Below, one piece after another: positions 52,391 through 62,025 of a stretch of 64,000 nt of DNA; the stretch's first letter is position 1; each line of letters begins with the position of its first letter. Source of the DNA: Nitrospira sp. BO4 (GTDB taxonomy: Bacteria; Nitrospirota; Nitrospiria; Nitrospirales; Nitrospiraceae); the NCBI GenBank assembly GCA_030144965.1, contig JAMPUU010000014.1, positions 129,822-193,821 of the forward strand, written 5' to 3'. Position numbers and translations under genes: made by a program. The notes beneath the pieces are model-generated. The model was not told the origin of the DNA. It worked only from the letters and a program-made list of their open reading frames with translations, and ran no database searches.

Positions 52391-53232
52391 TCGTTCGACT
52401 TCTCAACCCATCTGCCGAATCGGCTCTCTTCTCGACCGACGGATTACCGGACACTACGCATAGACTGGTCCTTCAGAAAATCCTGACGCCTATGGTGAAT
52501 TCCGAGAGCATGACTCCTACGCTCCGGAAAGGTGACGAGCTCAGATTGCAGGATGCCGATGATCTTCAGGTCGGCGACGTCGTCGTATACCGGCATGGCC
52601 GGTGGTTCGTCTGTCATCGCATTCACCAAATCCAAGGCCATAGGCTGTTTCTGCGGGGAGACGCGAATACCGGTCCCTTCGAGGAAATCGATCTCCGACA
52701 GGTCGTCGGTCGAGTAAAGACGCTGCTCCGTCATGGGACACGAATCGCAGTTCCTCATCATCTCCCCAAGATCTCGCGTACACAGAGAGATTCCACATGG
52801 GTTCGAACTGCGACGTGGAGCTTACATCTGGGAAGAGTCCACGCCTTACGATTCGTGAATTGGGTCGCGGATCGGCCGGTTATGCGGAACATTCTTCGAC
52901 TTATTCTGAAAAGACTCATGACCATCGATATTCTGACGCGAGGGTCGTTGCATTCACTCCAAGGATATATCGCTCGACACCATGTCCATCTCGATCAGTC
53001 CGATGATCTTCAGCGGCATCTGTCGACGTTAGATGGTGACATCGTGCTCATCATTCGTGTGGGTCCTATCTATTTCGGAACCTGTACGCTCGACCCTTGG
53101 GGTTTATACTTGAGGCCGCTTCTTCAAGATCTGACTACTGCAGTTGTATTCGAATCAATCAGTCCTTTCTTAGCACCTCATGCTTCGTCGCTCTCCGTAC
53201 TGAATTCTATACCCAGCTGCGGAAAGCAATAA
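52387..53232 (+). CDS. S26B (SipW/Sec11-type) signal peptidase-like protein with extra C-terminal domain
   Basis: 281 residues. The peptidase core is at about 30-120: catalytic Ser41 (NSESMTPTLRKGD), His77 (WFVCHRIHQI) and GDAN at 91-94, the Ser-His pattern of archaeal/Gram-positive S26B enzymes rather than the Ser-Lys of LepB. No N-terminal or C-terminal membrane anchor is evident. Residues 125-281 form an unassigned extension. Likely leader peptidase or exporter partner of the operon. Coupled by ATGA to the nucleotidyltransferase gene. Confidence 0.8.
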   Translation: MIVRLLNPSAESALFSTDGLPDTTHRLVLQKILTPMVNSESMTPTLRKGDELRLQDADDLQVGDVVVYRHGRWFVCHRIHQIQGHRLFLRGDANTGPFEEIDLRQVVGRVKTLLRHGTRIAVPHHLPKISRTQRDSTWVRTATWSLHLGRVHALRFVNWVADRPVMRNILRLILKRLMTIDILTRGSLHSLQGYIARHHVHLDQSDDLQRHLSTLDGDIVLIIRVGPIYFGTCTLDPWGLYLRPLLQDLTTAVVFESISPFLAPHASSLSVLNSIPSCGKQ

Positions 53233-53302
53233 CATTTCCCTTTTCCACCGAGCGAGGCAGTACGCATCCTTTGCGCGATTTCTTCGTGGAGTGCGTGGAG
53301 GG

Positions 53303-53311
53303 TGCTATAGT
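53303..53311 (+). promoter_or_regulatory. Extended -10 promoter upstream of the ECF sigma gene
   Basis: TGCTATAGT (-10 hexamer 53306-53311), the same nonamer as at 44226-44234. The -35 is poor. A start near 53318 would leave a leader of about 36 bases. Confidence 0.4.
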
Positions 53312-53353
53312 TGTGACCTGTTGCCGAATCAGTTTGAGCGCCACATATTTACT

Positions 53354-53956
53354 ATGGACATCTCTTCTCCGCACGCGGCATCGACCATCGACCCAAAACT
53401 CATCACTCGTGTCGTCAAAGGCGAACAGCTTGCCTTCCATCAGCTTTACGATCAATCGAGTCCTATCCTATACAGCATGGCTCTACGAATTCTTAGCAGC
53501 CGTGAGGAGGCGGAGGAAGTACTTCAAGGGGTCTACCTTGACATCTGGAAAAAGGCGGTTCGCTACGATGTCGGCCGCGGGACACCGATTGCCTGGCTCA
53601 TCATGTTAACCCGCGGTCGAGCCATCGACCGATTGCGGACACGTGGCCCTCGTGTTCGCCGTCAGAATGCTCCGATCGATGAGGCACAGACTGCACAGAG
53701 TGTGGAGCGGAATGCCGGACAGTTCGAGTCACCCGCCGACCAAGCGCTGCAGAATCTGATGCGAGAGGCATTCGCGACCTTGCCGCAGCCGCAACAGCAG
53801 GTGATCGAGTTGTCATATTATGAAGGATTATCTCCCCTGGAGATTGCGACGAGGCTCGATCAACAGGTCGATGCGGTCAAGACCCACATCGGGCGCGGCA
53901 TGTTGAAACTGCGGGATTCGTTGCAACTGTATTGGCAGCAAGATGAATCGGCATGA
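53354..53956 (+). CDS. ECF-type RNA polymerase sigma factor
   Basis: 200 residues with sigma regions 2 (ILYSMALRILSSREEAEEVL, then QGVYLDIWKKA) and 4 (LPQPQQQVIELSYYEGLSPL, EIATRLDQQVDAVKTHIGRG). The linker is long and hydrophilic. Its stop overlaps the anti-sigma gene (ATGA). ATG 53354 starts the conserved region; the frame is open upstream. Target genes are unknown; the peptide operon just upstream is one candidate. Confidence 0.93.
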   Translation: MDISSPHAASTIDPKLITRVVKGEQLAFHQLYDQSSPILYSMALRILSSREEAEEVLQGVYLDIWKKAVRYDVGRGTPIAWLIMLTRGRAIDRLRTRGPRVRRQNAPIDEAQTAQSVERNAGQFESPADQALQNLMREAFATLPQPQQQVIELSYYEGLSPLEIATRLDQQVDAVKTHIGRGMLKLRDSLQLYWQQDESA

Positions 53957-54606
53957 CGCATGAAGCATTAGAAAAAGCCGTTCCTTTGTACGTGGTGGGA
54001 GCGCTGGAGCGAGCTGAGCGGCAGACTCTCGAAGCCCATCTTCTTTCTGGATGTGCCCCCTGCCACACGGCATTCAAGGAATATCAATCGGTTGCAGTCT
54101 CGTTACCGTTCGGTCTTGTCATTACGCCTCCTCCACGAGCCTTGAAGGGAAAGATCCTAGCAGCCCGTATGCCGGTCTCCGCCATAGAACCGACAGCCCA
54201 ATCGCCTGCCAAACCGAGCCTCGAACCAGGCGAATGGATGAAGCACCTCTTCCCTCCCTCTTCCCCCTCTGCGATATCGTTCGACTGGGTGTTGGGAATG
54301 GTCTTTCTCGCCGTCTTGATCATTTTGGCAGCTCTGAGTTGGAATGCCTCCACGCAAGGGAACGGAGACACCGAGAAGCTGGCTGAGCTGCAGGCTCAAG
54401 CGGAGACTGCCGGCACGAAGCTGACAACCCTCCAGAAACAGCTCAGCGAGCGTGAAGAATCACTCACACAGACCCGAGAGGAGCTGCAACGCCGCATGGC
54501 GGAGCTGGCAGAGGTAAGAGATCAATTGATTCAGCGAGAAGCCGAAGTAGATGATCTGAAAGCGCAACTTGCTCAACGAGGCGGCCGATCGGTACGAGTG
54601 CCCTAG
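53953..54606 (+). CDS. Membrane anti-sigma factor with zinc-binding motif and coiled coil
   Basis: 217 residues. N-terminal ZAS-like motif HLLSGCAPC (H29, C34, C37) follows helices that would hold the sigma factor. One membrane segment at about 114-134 (VLGMVFLAVLIILAALSW). Beyond it lies a coiled coil of about 75 residues (LTTLQKQLSEREESLTQTRE), in place of the usual RskA/anti-sigma-K domain. The sensing part would be outside the membrane. Coupled to the ECF gene. Confidence 0.85.
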   Translation: MTHEALEKAVPLYVVGALERAERQTLEAHLLSGCAPCHTAFKEYQSVAVSLPFGLVITPPPRALKGKILAARMPVSAIEPTAQSPAKPSLEPGEWMKHLFPPSSPSAISFDWVLGMVFLAVLIILAALSWNASTQGNGDTEKLAELQAQAETAGTKLTTLQKQLSEREESLTQTREELQRRMAELAEVRDQLIQREAEVDDLKAQLAQRGGRSVRVP

Positions 54607-54728
54607 GACAAACCGGCAACTCGCCCATGACGCGCCTGCCATTCAGAGCGCAACACACCTGATCTTCCCTGTCTCCGGTTCCCATGCTAGCATGCGTCGC
54701 AACCTTAGGCTTAGCGGCATTGTCTTCG

Positions 54729-55238
54729 ATGCAGCAAGACGATCTTGATTCCTCCTACATGGAACTGGCCCTTCAGCAGGCTAGACTTGCCCCGCTGATC
54801 GGAGAAGTGCCAATCGGCGCCGTCCTCGTCTACAAAGACGGCGTGCTCGCCGTTGCCCACAACTACCGAGAGGTTTCGCAGGACCCCACGGCTCATGCGG
54901 AGATGCTCGCGATCCGAAAGGCCGCGGAGAAGTTGCGGAGCTGGCGGCTCATTGACACAACACTCTATGTGACGTTGGAGCCCTGCCCGATGTGTGCCGG
55001 AGCCATCGTACAATCCCGCATTGCACGCCTTGTATTTGGCGCCCGAGATCCCAAGGCGGGCGCGTGCGGATCGATTATTGACATCCCCGGCGAACACCGG
55101 TTCAACCATCAAGTCGACGTCGAGGGTGGCTTGCTCGAGGAGAAAAGCCAGGCACTCTTGCAGGAATTTTTTCAAAGTCTACGGTCCAGGGCACCGGGCA
55201 ACAACACCGGTCATACACCTCGACAGAAGGACTGTTGA
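54729..55238 (+). CDS. tadA: tRNA adenosine(34) deaminase
   Basis: Converts A34 to inosine in tRNA-Arg(ACG). 169 residues from ATG 54729. Zinc site and proton shuttle: H56 and E58 (TAHAEML), C86 and C89 (PCPMCAGAI). The later FGARDPKAGACGSI is typical. An ATG at 54684 would add 15 residues that do not look conserved. No partner gene adjoins. Confidence 0.93.
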   Translation: MQQDDLDSSYMELALQQARLAPLIGEVPIGAVLVYKDGVLAVAHNYREVSQDPTAHAEMLAIRKAAEKLRSWRLIDTTLYVTLEPCPMCAGAIVQSRIARLVFGARDPKAGACGSIIDIPGEHRFNHQVDVEGGLLEEKSQALLQEFFQSLRSRAPGNNTGHTPRQKDC

Positions 55239-55257
55239 CGGCTGTGTATACATTGTC

Positions 55258-55286
55258 TTGACTTTACTGCTGTAAGACCGTAAAAG
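55258..55286 (+). promoter_or_regulatory. Promoter of the guanidine riboswitch operon
   Basis: TTGACT (55258-55263), a spacer of 17 and TAAAAG (55281-55286). Transcription would start near 55293, ten bases before the aptamer. Confidence 0.45.
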
Positions 55287-55302
55287 AAACATATCGAAGG
55301 GG

Positions 55303-55400
55303 AAACTAGGGTTCCGGCTGCCTTTACTGGGAGCGTCTGGTCCGAGAGTTTCCGGTCTCGCATAACGAGGCTCCACGGAGGGATAAAAGCCCGGGAGATC
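55303..55400 (+). promoter_or_regulatory. Guanidine-I (ykkC-yxkD) riboswitch aptamer
   Basis: Diagnostic blocks in order and spacing: CTAGGGTTCCGG (55306-55317), ACTGGGAGCG, TCTGGTCCGAGAG (55336-55348), a variable hairpin CTCG-CATAA-CGAG and CACGGAGGGATAAAAGCCCG then GGAGA (55374-55398). Binds guanidinium and turns on genes for its export or use. The genes downstream (permease, carboxyguanidine deiminase subunits, carboxylase) fit. The expression platform is described in the leader-ORF entry; a second hairpin CATGTAC-TGCG-GTACATG (55400-55417) follows at once. Confidence 0.95.
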
Positions 55401-55458
55401 ATGTACTGCGGTACATGGCCTTCTCGGAACTTAACCCGCTCGGCAAGGAGGCTTCGTT

Positions 55459-55539
55459 ATGCATCTCCACTCCATAGTTCTTTCCGTACCGGATCAGGCA
55501 GGCCTGCTGCCAAGCAGAGAGGTCTGTCGTGTCGATTAA
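55459..55539 (+). CDS. Putative 26-residue leader peptide in the guanidine riboswitch mRNA
   Basis: A perfect Shine-Dalgarno AAGGAGG (55445-55451) lies seven bases before ATG 55459. The frame encodes MHLHSIVLSVPDQAGLLPSR then EVCRVD and ends at TAA 55537-55539, so it overlaps the permease GTG start (55529) by 11 bases in another frame. Bases 55450-55462, which cover the end of the ribosome site and the ATG, can pair with aptamer bases 55360-55372 (11 Watson-Crick pairs plus two G-U). Guanidine binding could therefore free this start. Translation is untested. Confidence 0.45.
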   Translation: MHLHSIVLSVPDQAGLLPSREVCRVD

Positions 55540-56965
55540 AGACAATCCGGATATGCTGTTTCCCGCTACCGCTCCGAGTGCTCCCGAGACACTCAACCGC
55601 AGCCTCAGCCTCTGGAACAGCCTCACCATCGGATTCGCAACCGTTTCGCCGGTTGCAGGATTGTACGCCATCATCGGCGTGCAGACGGTGGTGACCGGAG
55701 GTGGTTGGTTTTCAGCGCTGGCGCTCTGTCTAGTGATGCAGCTGCTGGTGGCGACCGTGTATGCGGAGCTGTCCTCTCAGATTCCGATCGCGGGTGGAGC
55801 GTACAAATGGGCGAGGCAGCTCGGAGGCTCCACGACGGGGACATATGCCGGAGCCATCTATGTAAGCTCCACAATCGCGATGCTCACCACCACCGCCTAC
55901 ACCGGCGGCGTCTGGCTGGCGATTTTTTTCGGATCAGGAGGTGGAACGGGAGTCAGCCTCGTGATATGGGGCGCGGTGTTCATGCTGGTTTGCACCATCC
56001 TCAACATGGTCCACGTCTCAATATTTAAGTTCCTTATTTCCTTGGGTGTCTATGCGGAAATCGTCGGCTCGTTCGGTGTCGCGCTGCTGCTGTTTCTCTT
56101 TTTCCGGCAACATGAATTCTCCGAACTGTTCGCGCATCTCGGGACGGGAACCGCCCCCAGCCAGACGGCTGCGTTTCTGGCGGCGCTCGCCATTTCCGGA
56201 TGGGCGTTCATCGGCTTCGATGCCTGCTCAACCATTGCCGAAGAAACTCATGATCCCAAGCGGATGGTACCGCGCGCGATCTTCTTGTCCCTTTGTATGG
56301 TGGGAAGCGTGGTGCTCTTCAACTCTGCCGCGCTCACCCTCAGCTTCAACCGTGACACGTTGGTCCACACGAGCGCCGCGTCAGACCCCGTCACCCCCGT
56401 GATCGTCGACAACTTCGGAGCCTGGGCAGAAACCCCTTTCCTGACAATTGTCATGATCGCGTTTCTGGCTTGCGGGTCATCTATGGTGCAATACACATCC
56501 CGTATTGTGTTTTCCATGGCACGCGAGGGGAGTATGCCGGCCGTCCTGAGTCGGGTCACCGCTGCCGGAGCCCCGCATAACGCGGTGATGTTCACGGTTC
56601 TCCTCGCCACGCTCGGATTGCTCTTCGGACTCAACGACGAAGCGGTCGCCACGGTACTGGCGTTCGGCACGGGCGGGTTGTACGCGATGTTCGCAATGAC
56701 CACGGGCGTTGGACTCTTCACCCGTCTTACAGGCCGTTGGGACCCCTCGTTAGGGCAGCTGAAGCTAGGCGCCTGGGGATTGCTCATCAATACGATCGCC
56801 TTCCTCTGGTCAGTATTCGAATTCATCAATATCGCCTGGCCCCGCCCCTATGCAACCTCGCCCGATGCGCCTTGGTGGCAACTCTGGGCCGTCCCGCTGG
56901 TCCTCGGCGGCATCTTGGGAGTGACGACGCTGTACGTGCTGACCAACAGTCTCCGCAAGAATTAA
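55529..56965 (+). CDS. APC-superfamily permease of the guanidine operon
   Basis: 478 residues, GTG start with AGAGAGG upstream, about 12 membrane segments. APC signatures: NSLTIGFATVSPVAGLYAII at the first helix, ELSSQIPIAGGAYKWARQLG, then GWAFIGFDACSTIAEETHDP. Because it is under a guanidine riboswitch and heads a guanidine-degradation set, uptake of guanidine or a derivative is the likely job; family members otherwise carry amino acids or amines. Confidence 0.9.
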   Translation: MSIKDNPDMLFPATAPSAPETLNRSLSLWNSLTIGFATVSPVAGLYAIIGVQTVVTGGGWFSALALCLVMQLLVATVYAELSSQIPIAGGAYKWARQLGGSTTGTYAGAIYVSSTIAMLTTTAYTGGVWLAIFFGSGGGTGVSLVIWGAVFMLVCTILNMVHVSIFKFLISLGVYAEIVGSFGVALLLFLFFRQHEFSELFAHLGTGTAPSQTAAFLAALAISGWAFIGFDACSTIAEETHDPKRMVPRAIFLSLCMVGSVVLFNSAALTLSFNRDTLVHTSAASDPVTPVIVDNFGAWAETPFLTIVMIAFLACGSSMVQYTSRIVFSMAREGSMPAVLSRVTAAGAPHNAVMFTVLLATLGLLFGLNDEAVATVLAFGTGGLYAMFAMTTGVGLFTRLTGRWDPSLGQLKLGAWGLLINTIAFLWSVFEFINIAWPRPYATSPDAPWWQLWAVPLVLGGILGVTTLYVLTNSLRKN

Positions 56966-56996
56966 TCAATCGCCTTACGTTATGGAGGAGTTACAC

Positions 56997-57728
56997 ATGA
57001 ATTACGCTCATTCCTTGCTCTGGGAAGAAAACGTCCCCGGAGGTTGTCATTGGTCCGGCATTGTGCGCCGTGGCACGACCCTGCGGCTGGAAGATGTCGA
57101 AGGCAGAGCCAACGCCGCAGTGCTGCTGTTCAACCACGAAGAGAAATTGGAACGGTACAACATGGCGGATACGTTGAAGTGTCAACATACCTTCCGATTG
57201 ACCCAAGGACATGCCTGCTATTCCGATATGGGGCGCATTTTCTGTTTCATTACCGCAGACACGACCGGTTGGCATGACACTACATGCGGATTGAGTGATG
57301 CCGAGCTGATAGAGAAGCAATACGGTGTCGCCCGATATCAGGAGCATCGGAATCAGATGTATCGGAGCGGGCTGGACGGGATGCTCATCGAGCTAGGCAA
57401 ATGGGGTTTAGGGATGCGGGATGTCGTCTCTAACATTAATTTTTTCAGTAAGATCACGGCCAACGCATCCGGCGAATTGTCCTTTCAGGCCGACAACAAA
57501 AGACCCGGCGACTCCGTCGATCTGAGCTTCGAAATGGATACGCTGGTTGTGCTGTCCGCCGCCCCGCACCCGCTCGACCCATCCAAAGTCTACCGTCCAG
57601 GTGCAGTCCGCTTAGCCCTGTTCCCTACACCGGCTGGATCCACCGCAGAATGTATGGGTTTGGCTGAGAATATGCGAGGTCTCCAACACACTCAACGATT
57701 GTATGCCTGTAAGGGAGGTGTCGAATGA
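56997..57728 (+). CDS. Carboxyguanidine deiminase subunit (UAAP1, DUF1989)
   Basis: 243 residues. First of the two DUF1989 proteins formerly called urea-amidolyase-associated; the pair is known as carboxyguanidine deiminase (CgdAB), turning carboxyguanidine to allophanate and ammonia. Seen here: [60 protein letters not shown] and [16 protein letters not shown]. Cys, His and Asp residues of these segments likely bind a metal. GGAGGAG precedes ATG 56997. The stop overlaps the next start (ATGA). Confidence 0.92.
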   Translation: MNYAHSLLWEENVPGGCHWSGIVRRGTTLRLEDVEGRANAAVLLFNHEEKLERYNMADTLKCQHTFRLTQGHACYSDMGRIFCFITADTTGWHDTTCGLSDAELIEKQYGVARYQEHRNQMYRSGLDGMLIELGKWGLGMRDVVSNINFFSKITANASGELSFQADNKRPGDSVDLSFEMDTLVVLSAAPHPLDPSKVYRPGAVRLALFPTPAGSTAECMGLAENMRGLQHTQRLYACKGGVE

Positions 57729-58411
57729 GCGTGCACAACCTGATCGAAAGCCGGCTTGATCCAGAGCATGCCGTCGTCGATGAGATCTGCCCCGCAGGCG
57801 AACCGTGGGTCAAGCTGGTAAAAAAAGGAGCGACGTTTCGCATTGTCGATCTGGAAGGAAACCAGGCGGTCGATACCCTGTTCTTCAACCCGGCTCATAC
57901 ACCGGAACGCTATAGCGCCACCGACACGATCAGCCGGCAAAGAAGCCTGTATTTGACTACTGGCACCAACCTCTATTCCAATTTCGGCAACGTCATGCTC
58001 ACGATCGTCGCCGACACGTGCGGGCGTCATGATACGCTGGGCGGGGCCTGCGCGTCGGAAAGCAACAGAGTTCGCTATGCACTGGACAAGTATGCGATGC
58101 ATAGCTGCCGAGATAGTTTTCTCCATTCCTTGGCGCACGATCCGCTTTGTGAACAACTCGGCCTAACCAAACGCGATCTCCCCAGCAATATCAACTTTTT
58201 TATGAACGTTCCGGTGACGGACGCCGGCGGGCTTGAATTTGTCGACGGGGTATCGGCGCCCGGCAAGTATGTCGAAATGCGCGCTGAAATGGACGTCGTC
58301 GTGATGATCTCGAATTGCCCGCAGCTCAACAACCCCTGTAATGCCTTCAATCCCACGCCGATTCGCTTGTTGGTATGGGAGCCGGCAGAAAAAGGGATTG
58401 CGCATGTTTGA
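57725..58411 (+). CDS. Carboxyguanidine deiminase subunit (UAAP2, DUF1989)
   Basis: 228 residues, partner of the preceding protein and homologous to it: [73 protein letters not shown] and [20 protein letters not shown]. The two likely form a heterocomplex. Starts in an ATGA overlap and its last bases overlap the carboxylase start, so the three are translationally coupled. Confidence 0.92.
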   Translation: MSVHNLIESRLDPEHAVVDEICPAGEPWVKLVKKGATFRIVDLEGNQAVDTLFFNPAHTPERYSATDTISRQRSLYLTTGTNLYSNFGNVMLTIVADTCGRHDTLGGACASESNRVRYALDKYAMHSCRDSFLHSLAHDPLCEQLGLTKRDLPSNINFFMNVPVTDAGGLEFVDGVSAPGKYVEMRAEMDVVVMISNCPQLNNPCNAFNPTPIRLLVWEPAEKGIAHV

Positions 58412-61400
58412 GAAGGTACTGATTGCCAACCGCGGCACCATTGCTTGCCGTATCATCCGTACGCTGCGCCGTATCGGGGTGGAAAGCGTGGCTGTGTATA
58501 CAGACGCCGATCTCTTGTCTCGGCACGTGGTAGAGGCTGATGAAGCCCATTGGATCGGCAGCGGAGTCGCAGCGGACAGTTATCTCCGCGCCGACAAGAT
58601 TTTGGATGTTGCCAGACGAACCGGCGCACAGGCCATTCATCCCGGCTATGGCTTTCTCAGCGAGCAGGCACATTTCGCCGAGCAGTGCGCGGCCCAAGGC
58701 ATTTCCTTCATCGGCCCCAGCCCGGAGCAGATGCGCGCCTTCGGTCTCAAACACACGGCGCGCGCCCTGGCTATGCAGAATCAAGTTCCGCTGCTTCCGG
58801 GGACCGGTCTGCTGGATAGCATCGACCACGCCGTATTCGAGGCGGCAAAGATCGGTTATCCCGTCATGCTGAAAAGCACAGCCGGCGGCGGCGGGATCGG
58901 CATGCGTCTGTGCCGGAACAAAGAGGAACTGAACGAGGCGTACGAGTCGGTGAAATACCTGGCACAGAACAACTTTAAGGATGCCGGCTTGTTTCTCGAA
59001 AAATACGTCGAAAATGCCCGCCACATTGAGGTTCAGATTTTCGGCGACGGGAAGGGCGGGGTGATCGCGCTGGGCGAACGTGACTGCTCAGTCCAACGGC
59101 GCAACCAGAAGGTCATAGAAGAGACCCCCGCTCCTAATCTGACTCCGTCCGTGCGTCAGGCCCTGCTGGATGCGGCCGCGCGCTTGGGGAAAGCGGTCAA
59201 TTATCAGTCGGCCGGCACGGTGGAATACATTGTCGATGCCTCCAGTGGCGAGTTCTATTTCCTCGAGGTCAACACGCGTCTGCAGGTCGAGCACGGTGTG
59301 ACCGAAGAAGTGACCGGCATTGATCTGGTGGAATGGATGGTACGGCAGGCTGCCGGGAATCTCCCACCGCTGGATTCACTCAACATCCAACCGCGAGGAG
59401 TCGCCATTCAAGCACGGGTGTACGCCGAGAGTCCGGCGAAAGATTTTCAACCGTCCTGCGGCACACTCACGGCCGCAGACTTTCCATCGGAAGCACGTGT
59501 CGAGACCTGGGTGGAGCGTGGTGTCGAAGTCTCTCCGTACTATGACCCGATGCTGGCCAAGATTATTATCCGTGAGCCGGAGCGTGAACAAGCCATTGCA
59601 AGCCTGACGGCAGCCCTCCATAAGACCGCCCTGCACGGCATTGAAACGAATTTGAATTATCTCAAGCAAGTCCTACACGGTGCAGCGTTCCGTAGCGGTC
59701 GGTACACGACGGGTGTGCTCAAAGGATTTGGATACCACGCAGAGACCATCGAGGTGCTCACCCCTGGAATGCAGACGACGGTGCAGGACTATCCAGGACG
59801 TCTGGGGTATTGGCAAGTCGGCGTGCCGCCGTCAGGCCCCATGGATGATCTGGCATTCCGTCTGGCCAATCGCCTGGTCAACAACCGACAGGATGAGGCC
59901 GGACTCGAGATCACTGTTATCGGCCCGACCCTTCGTTTCAACTGCGACAGCGTCATTGCCACAACCGGCGCATCGATCGAGATGCATCTGGACGGCAAAC
60001 CATTGGCGCAATGGCAATCGCATGTGGTCAAGGCAGGGGCATTGCTGCAGTTCGGGCGAATCGGCAGCCATGGCTGCCGGGCCTATCTGGCCGTGCAAGG
60101 CGGCTTTCAAGTACCCGCCTACCTTGGCAGTAAGGCCACCTTCACCCTCGGCCAGTTCGGCGGACATGCCGGACGCGTTCTGCGCAGTGGCGACCTACTG
60201 CACATTGCGGCAATGCACGACCACATCCCCCACACTGTGCCGCAGGAATTGATTCCGAACTATACCGATAACTGGCAAATCCGCGTGCTGTACGGCCCAC
60301 ACGGAGCGCCGGAGTTTTTCTCTGATGACGATATCCGCATGTTTTTTGAGACCGAGTGGGCAATCCACCACAACTCCAGCCGTACCGGCGTACGCCTGAT
60401 CGGCCCAAAGCCTGAATGGTCGCGCCACGACGGAAGCGAAGCAGGTCTGCACCCGTCCAATATCCACGACAATGCCTATGCCCTTGGCGCAGTGATTTTC
60501 ACCGGCGATATGCCGGTGATATTGGGACCTGATGGTCCCAGTCTCGGCGGTTTTGTCTGCCCCGCCTCGATCGTCCGCGCCGATCTCTGGAAGATAGGTC
60601 AGCTCAAACCGGGTGATCGCGTACGCTTCTGCCGGATTTCAGCAGAACACGCATTGGCGCTTGAGCACGCACAGGACCTAATCATCCAAGACCTTCGACC
60701 TCCCACAATCGTGCCGGAGCCATCGAAAGCCGACCTGCTGGACCAGTCTATTTTGCATCACATTCCTGAAGGCCCTCGGCACATGCAGGTCGTGTATCGC
60801 CAGGCGGGCGACGAAAATCTGTTGATCGAGTATGGGCCGCCGATACTCGACCTCAATCTTCGCTTTCATGCGCACGCCCTGATGGAATGGCTCCAGCAAA
60901 CAATCGACCGGGATCATCTGAAAGGAATCGTGGACCTGACGCCCGGTATCCGGTCCCTGCAGATTCATTTTCAGCCCCAAGTGTTGCCGCGTGCCAGGCT
61001 GCTCGACATCCTGGTGGATGCAGAGATGAGCCTCCCCGCTATCGATGAAATGGAAGTGCCGACGCGCATCGTGCATCTTCCGCTTTCATGGGACGATGCG
61101 GCGACACAGGTCGCCATCGATAAATATATGCAGTCCGTGCGCAACGATGCGCCGTGGTGTCCAAGTAATATCGAGTTTATCCGTCGCATCAATGGTCTCG
61201 GTAGCATTGAGGAGGTGCATCGAATCGTATTTGAGGCGAGCTATCTGGTATTGGGATTGGGGGACGTGTATCTGGGTGCGCCGGTCGCGACTCCGCTGGA
61301 TCCCCGCCACCGCCTTGTGACCACGAAATATAACCCGGCACGCACCTGGACTCCGGAGAACGCGGTGGGAATAGGTGGCGCGTACCTGTGCATCTACGGC

Positions 61401-62018
61401 ATGGAAGGCCCCGGCGGATATCAGTTCGTCGGACGCACCGTACAAATGTGGAATCGCTATCGTCAAACCGGCGACTTCAAGCAGGGCAACCCTTGGCTGC
61501 TGCGCTTTTTCGATCAGATTCGCTTCTATCCCGTGAGCGGGAGCGAACTGCTGGAACTGCGCAAGGATTTCACAGCTGGACGATTTAAGTTGAAGGTAGA
61601 AGAAACGACCTTCAGCCTGAAACAGTACAATACGTTCCTGCAACAGAATGCCGCCTCGATCAGCGCGTTCAAAACCAAGCAGCAAGCTGCATTTGAAGCC
61701 GAGCGCGAGCGCTGGAGGAGCAGTGGTCAGGCGGAGTACATCAGTGACACCGAATCCGGCCCGGCAGAACCATCAGCTGAGATAGATCTTCCCGAAGGGG
61801 CCCACGCCATCACTGCGCACGTAACGGGCACTGTGTGGAAATTGCTCGTGGCGAGCGGACAGCGCGTCACTGCGGGAAGCCCGGTAGTTATTCTTGAATC
61901 GATGAAAATGGAGCTCACGGTCCAATCTCCGGTGAATGGGACTGTGCAACAGCTATATTGCCAGGAGCGAGAGCATGTTTCCGCCGGAAAGCTGTTACTC
62001 GTGATTCAGGAAGAGTGA
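58404..62018 (+). CDS. Guanidine (urea) carboxylase, biotin-dependent
   Basis: 1204 residues. Biotin carboxylase part at about 1-450 ([55 protein letters not shown]), then the two-part KipA/KipI-like carboxyltransferase ([20 protein letters not shown] onward; [17 protein letters not shown] onward) and a C-terminal biotin carrier with K1168 in ESMKME. Annotated as urea carboxylase in many genomes; under a guanidine-I riboswitch with CgdAB genes it is expected to carboxylate guanidine. ATG 58404 overlaps the UAAP2 stop. No allophanate hydrolase gene follows. Confidence 0.95.
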   Translation: MFEKVLIANRGTIACRIIRTLRRIGVESVAVYTDADLLSRHVVEADEAHWIGSGVAADSYLRADKILDVARRTGAQAIHPGYGFLSEQAHFAEQCAAQGISFIGPSPEQMRAFGLKHTARALAMQNQVPLLPGTGLLDSIDHAVFEAAKIGYPVMLKSTAGGGGIGMRLCRNKEELNEAYESVKYLAQNNFKDAGLFLEKYVENARHIEVQIFGDGKGGVIALGERDCSVQRRNQKVIEETPAPNLTPSVRQALLDAAARLGKAVNYQSAGTVEYIVDASSGEFYFLEVNTRLQVEHGVTEEVTGIDLVEWMVRQAAGNLPPLDSLNIQPRGVAIQARVYAESPAKDFQPSCGTLTAADFPSEARVETWVERGVEVSPYYDPMLAKIIIREPEREQAIASLTAALHKTALHGIETNLNYLKQVLHGAAFRSGRYTTGVLKGFGYHAETIEVLTPGMQTTVQDYPGRLGYWQVGVPPSGPMDDLAFRLANRLVNNRQDEAGLEITVIGPTLRFNCDSVIATTGASIEMHLDGKPLAQWQSHVVKAGALLQFGRIGSHGCRAYLAVQGGFQVPAYLGSKATFTLGQFGGHAGRVLRSGDLLHIAAMHDHIPHTVPQELIPNYTDNWQIRVLYGPHGAPEFFSDDDIRMFFETEWAIHHNSSRTGVRLIGPKPEWSRHDGSEAGLHPSNIHDNAYALGAVIFTGDMPVILGPDGPSLGGFVCPASIVRADLWKIGQLKPGDRVRFCRISAEHALALEHAQDLIIQDLRPPTIVPEPSKADLLDQSILHHIPEGPRHMQVVYRQAGDENLLIEYGPPILDLNLRFHAHALMEWLQQTIDRDHLKGIVDLTPGIRSLQIHFQPQVLPRARLLDILVDAEMSLPAIDEMEVPTRIVHLPLSWDDAATQVAIDKYMQSVRNDAPWCPSNIEFIRRINGLGSIEEVHRIVFEASYLVLGLGDVYLGAPVATPLDPRHRLVTTKYNPARTWTPENAVGIGGAYLCIYGMEGPGGYQFVGRTVQMWNRYRQTGDFKQGNPWLLRFFDQIRFYPVSGSELLELRKDFTAGRFKLKVEETTFSLKQYNTFLQQNAASISAFKTKQQAAFEAERERWRSSGQAEYISDTESGPAEPSAEIDLPEGAHAITAHVTGTVWKLLVASGQRVTAGSPVVILESMKMELTVQSPVNGTVQQLYCQEREHVSAGKLLLVIQEE

Positions 62019-62025
62019 GCTGCCG

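Noticed and set aside
46831..53232. Lasso-peptide cluster suggested by HPrK-like and nucleotidyltransferase genes
   Set aside because: There is no asparagine-synthetase-like cyclase and no transglutaminase-like B2 protein, while three radical-SAM genes are present.
58404..62018. Plain urea amidolyase pathway
   Set aside because: The guanidine-I riboswitch and the CgdAB-type genes point to guanidine, and the allophanate hydrolase half is absent.
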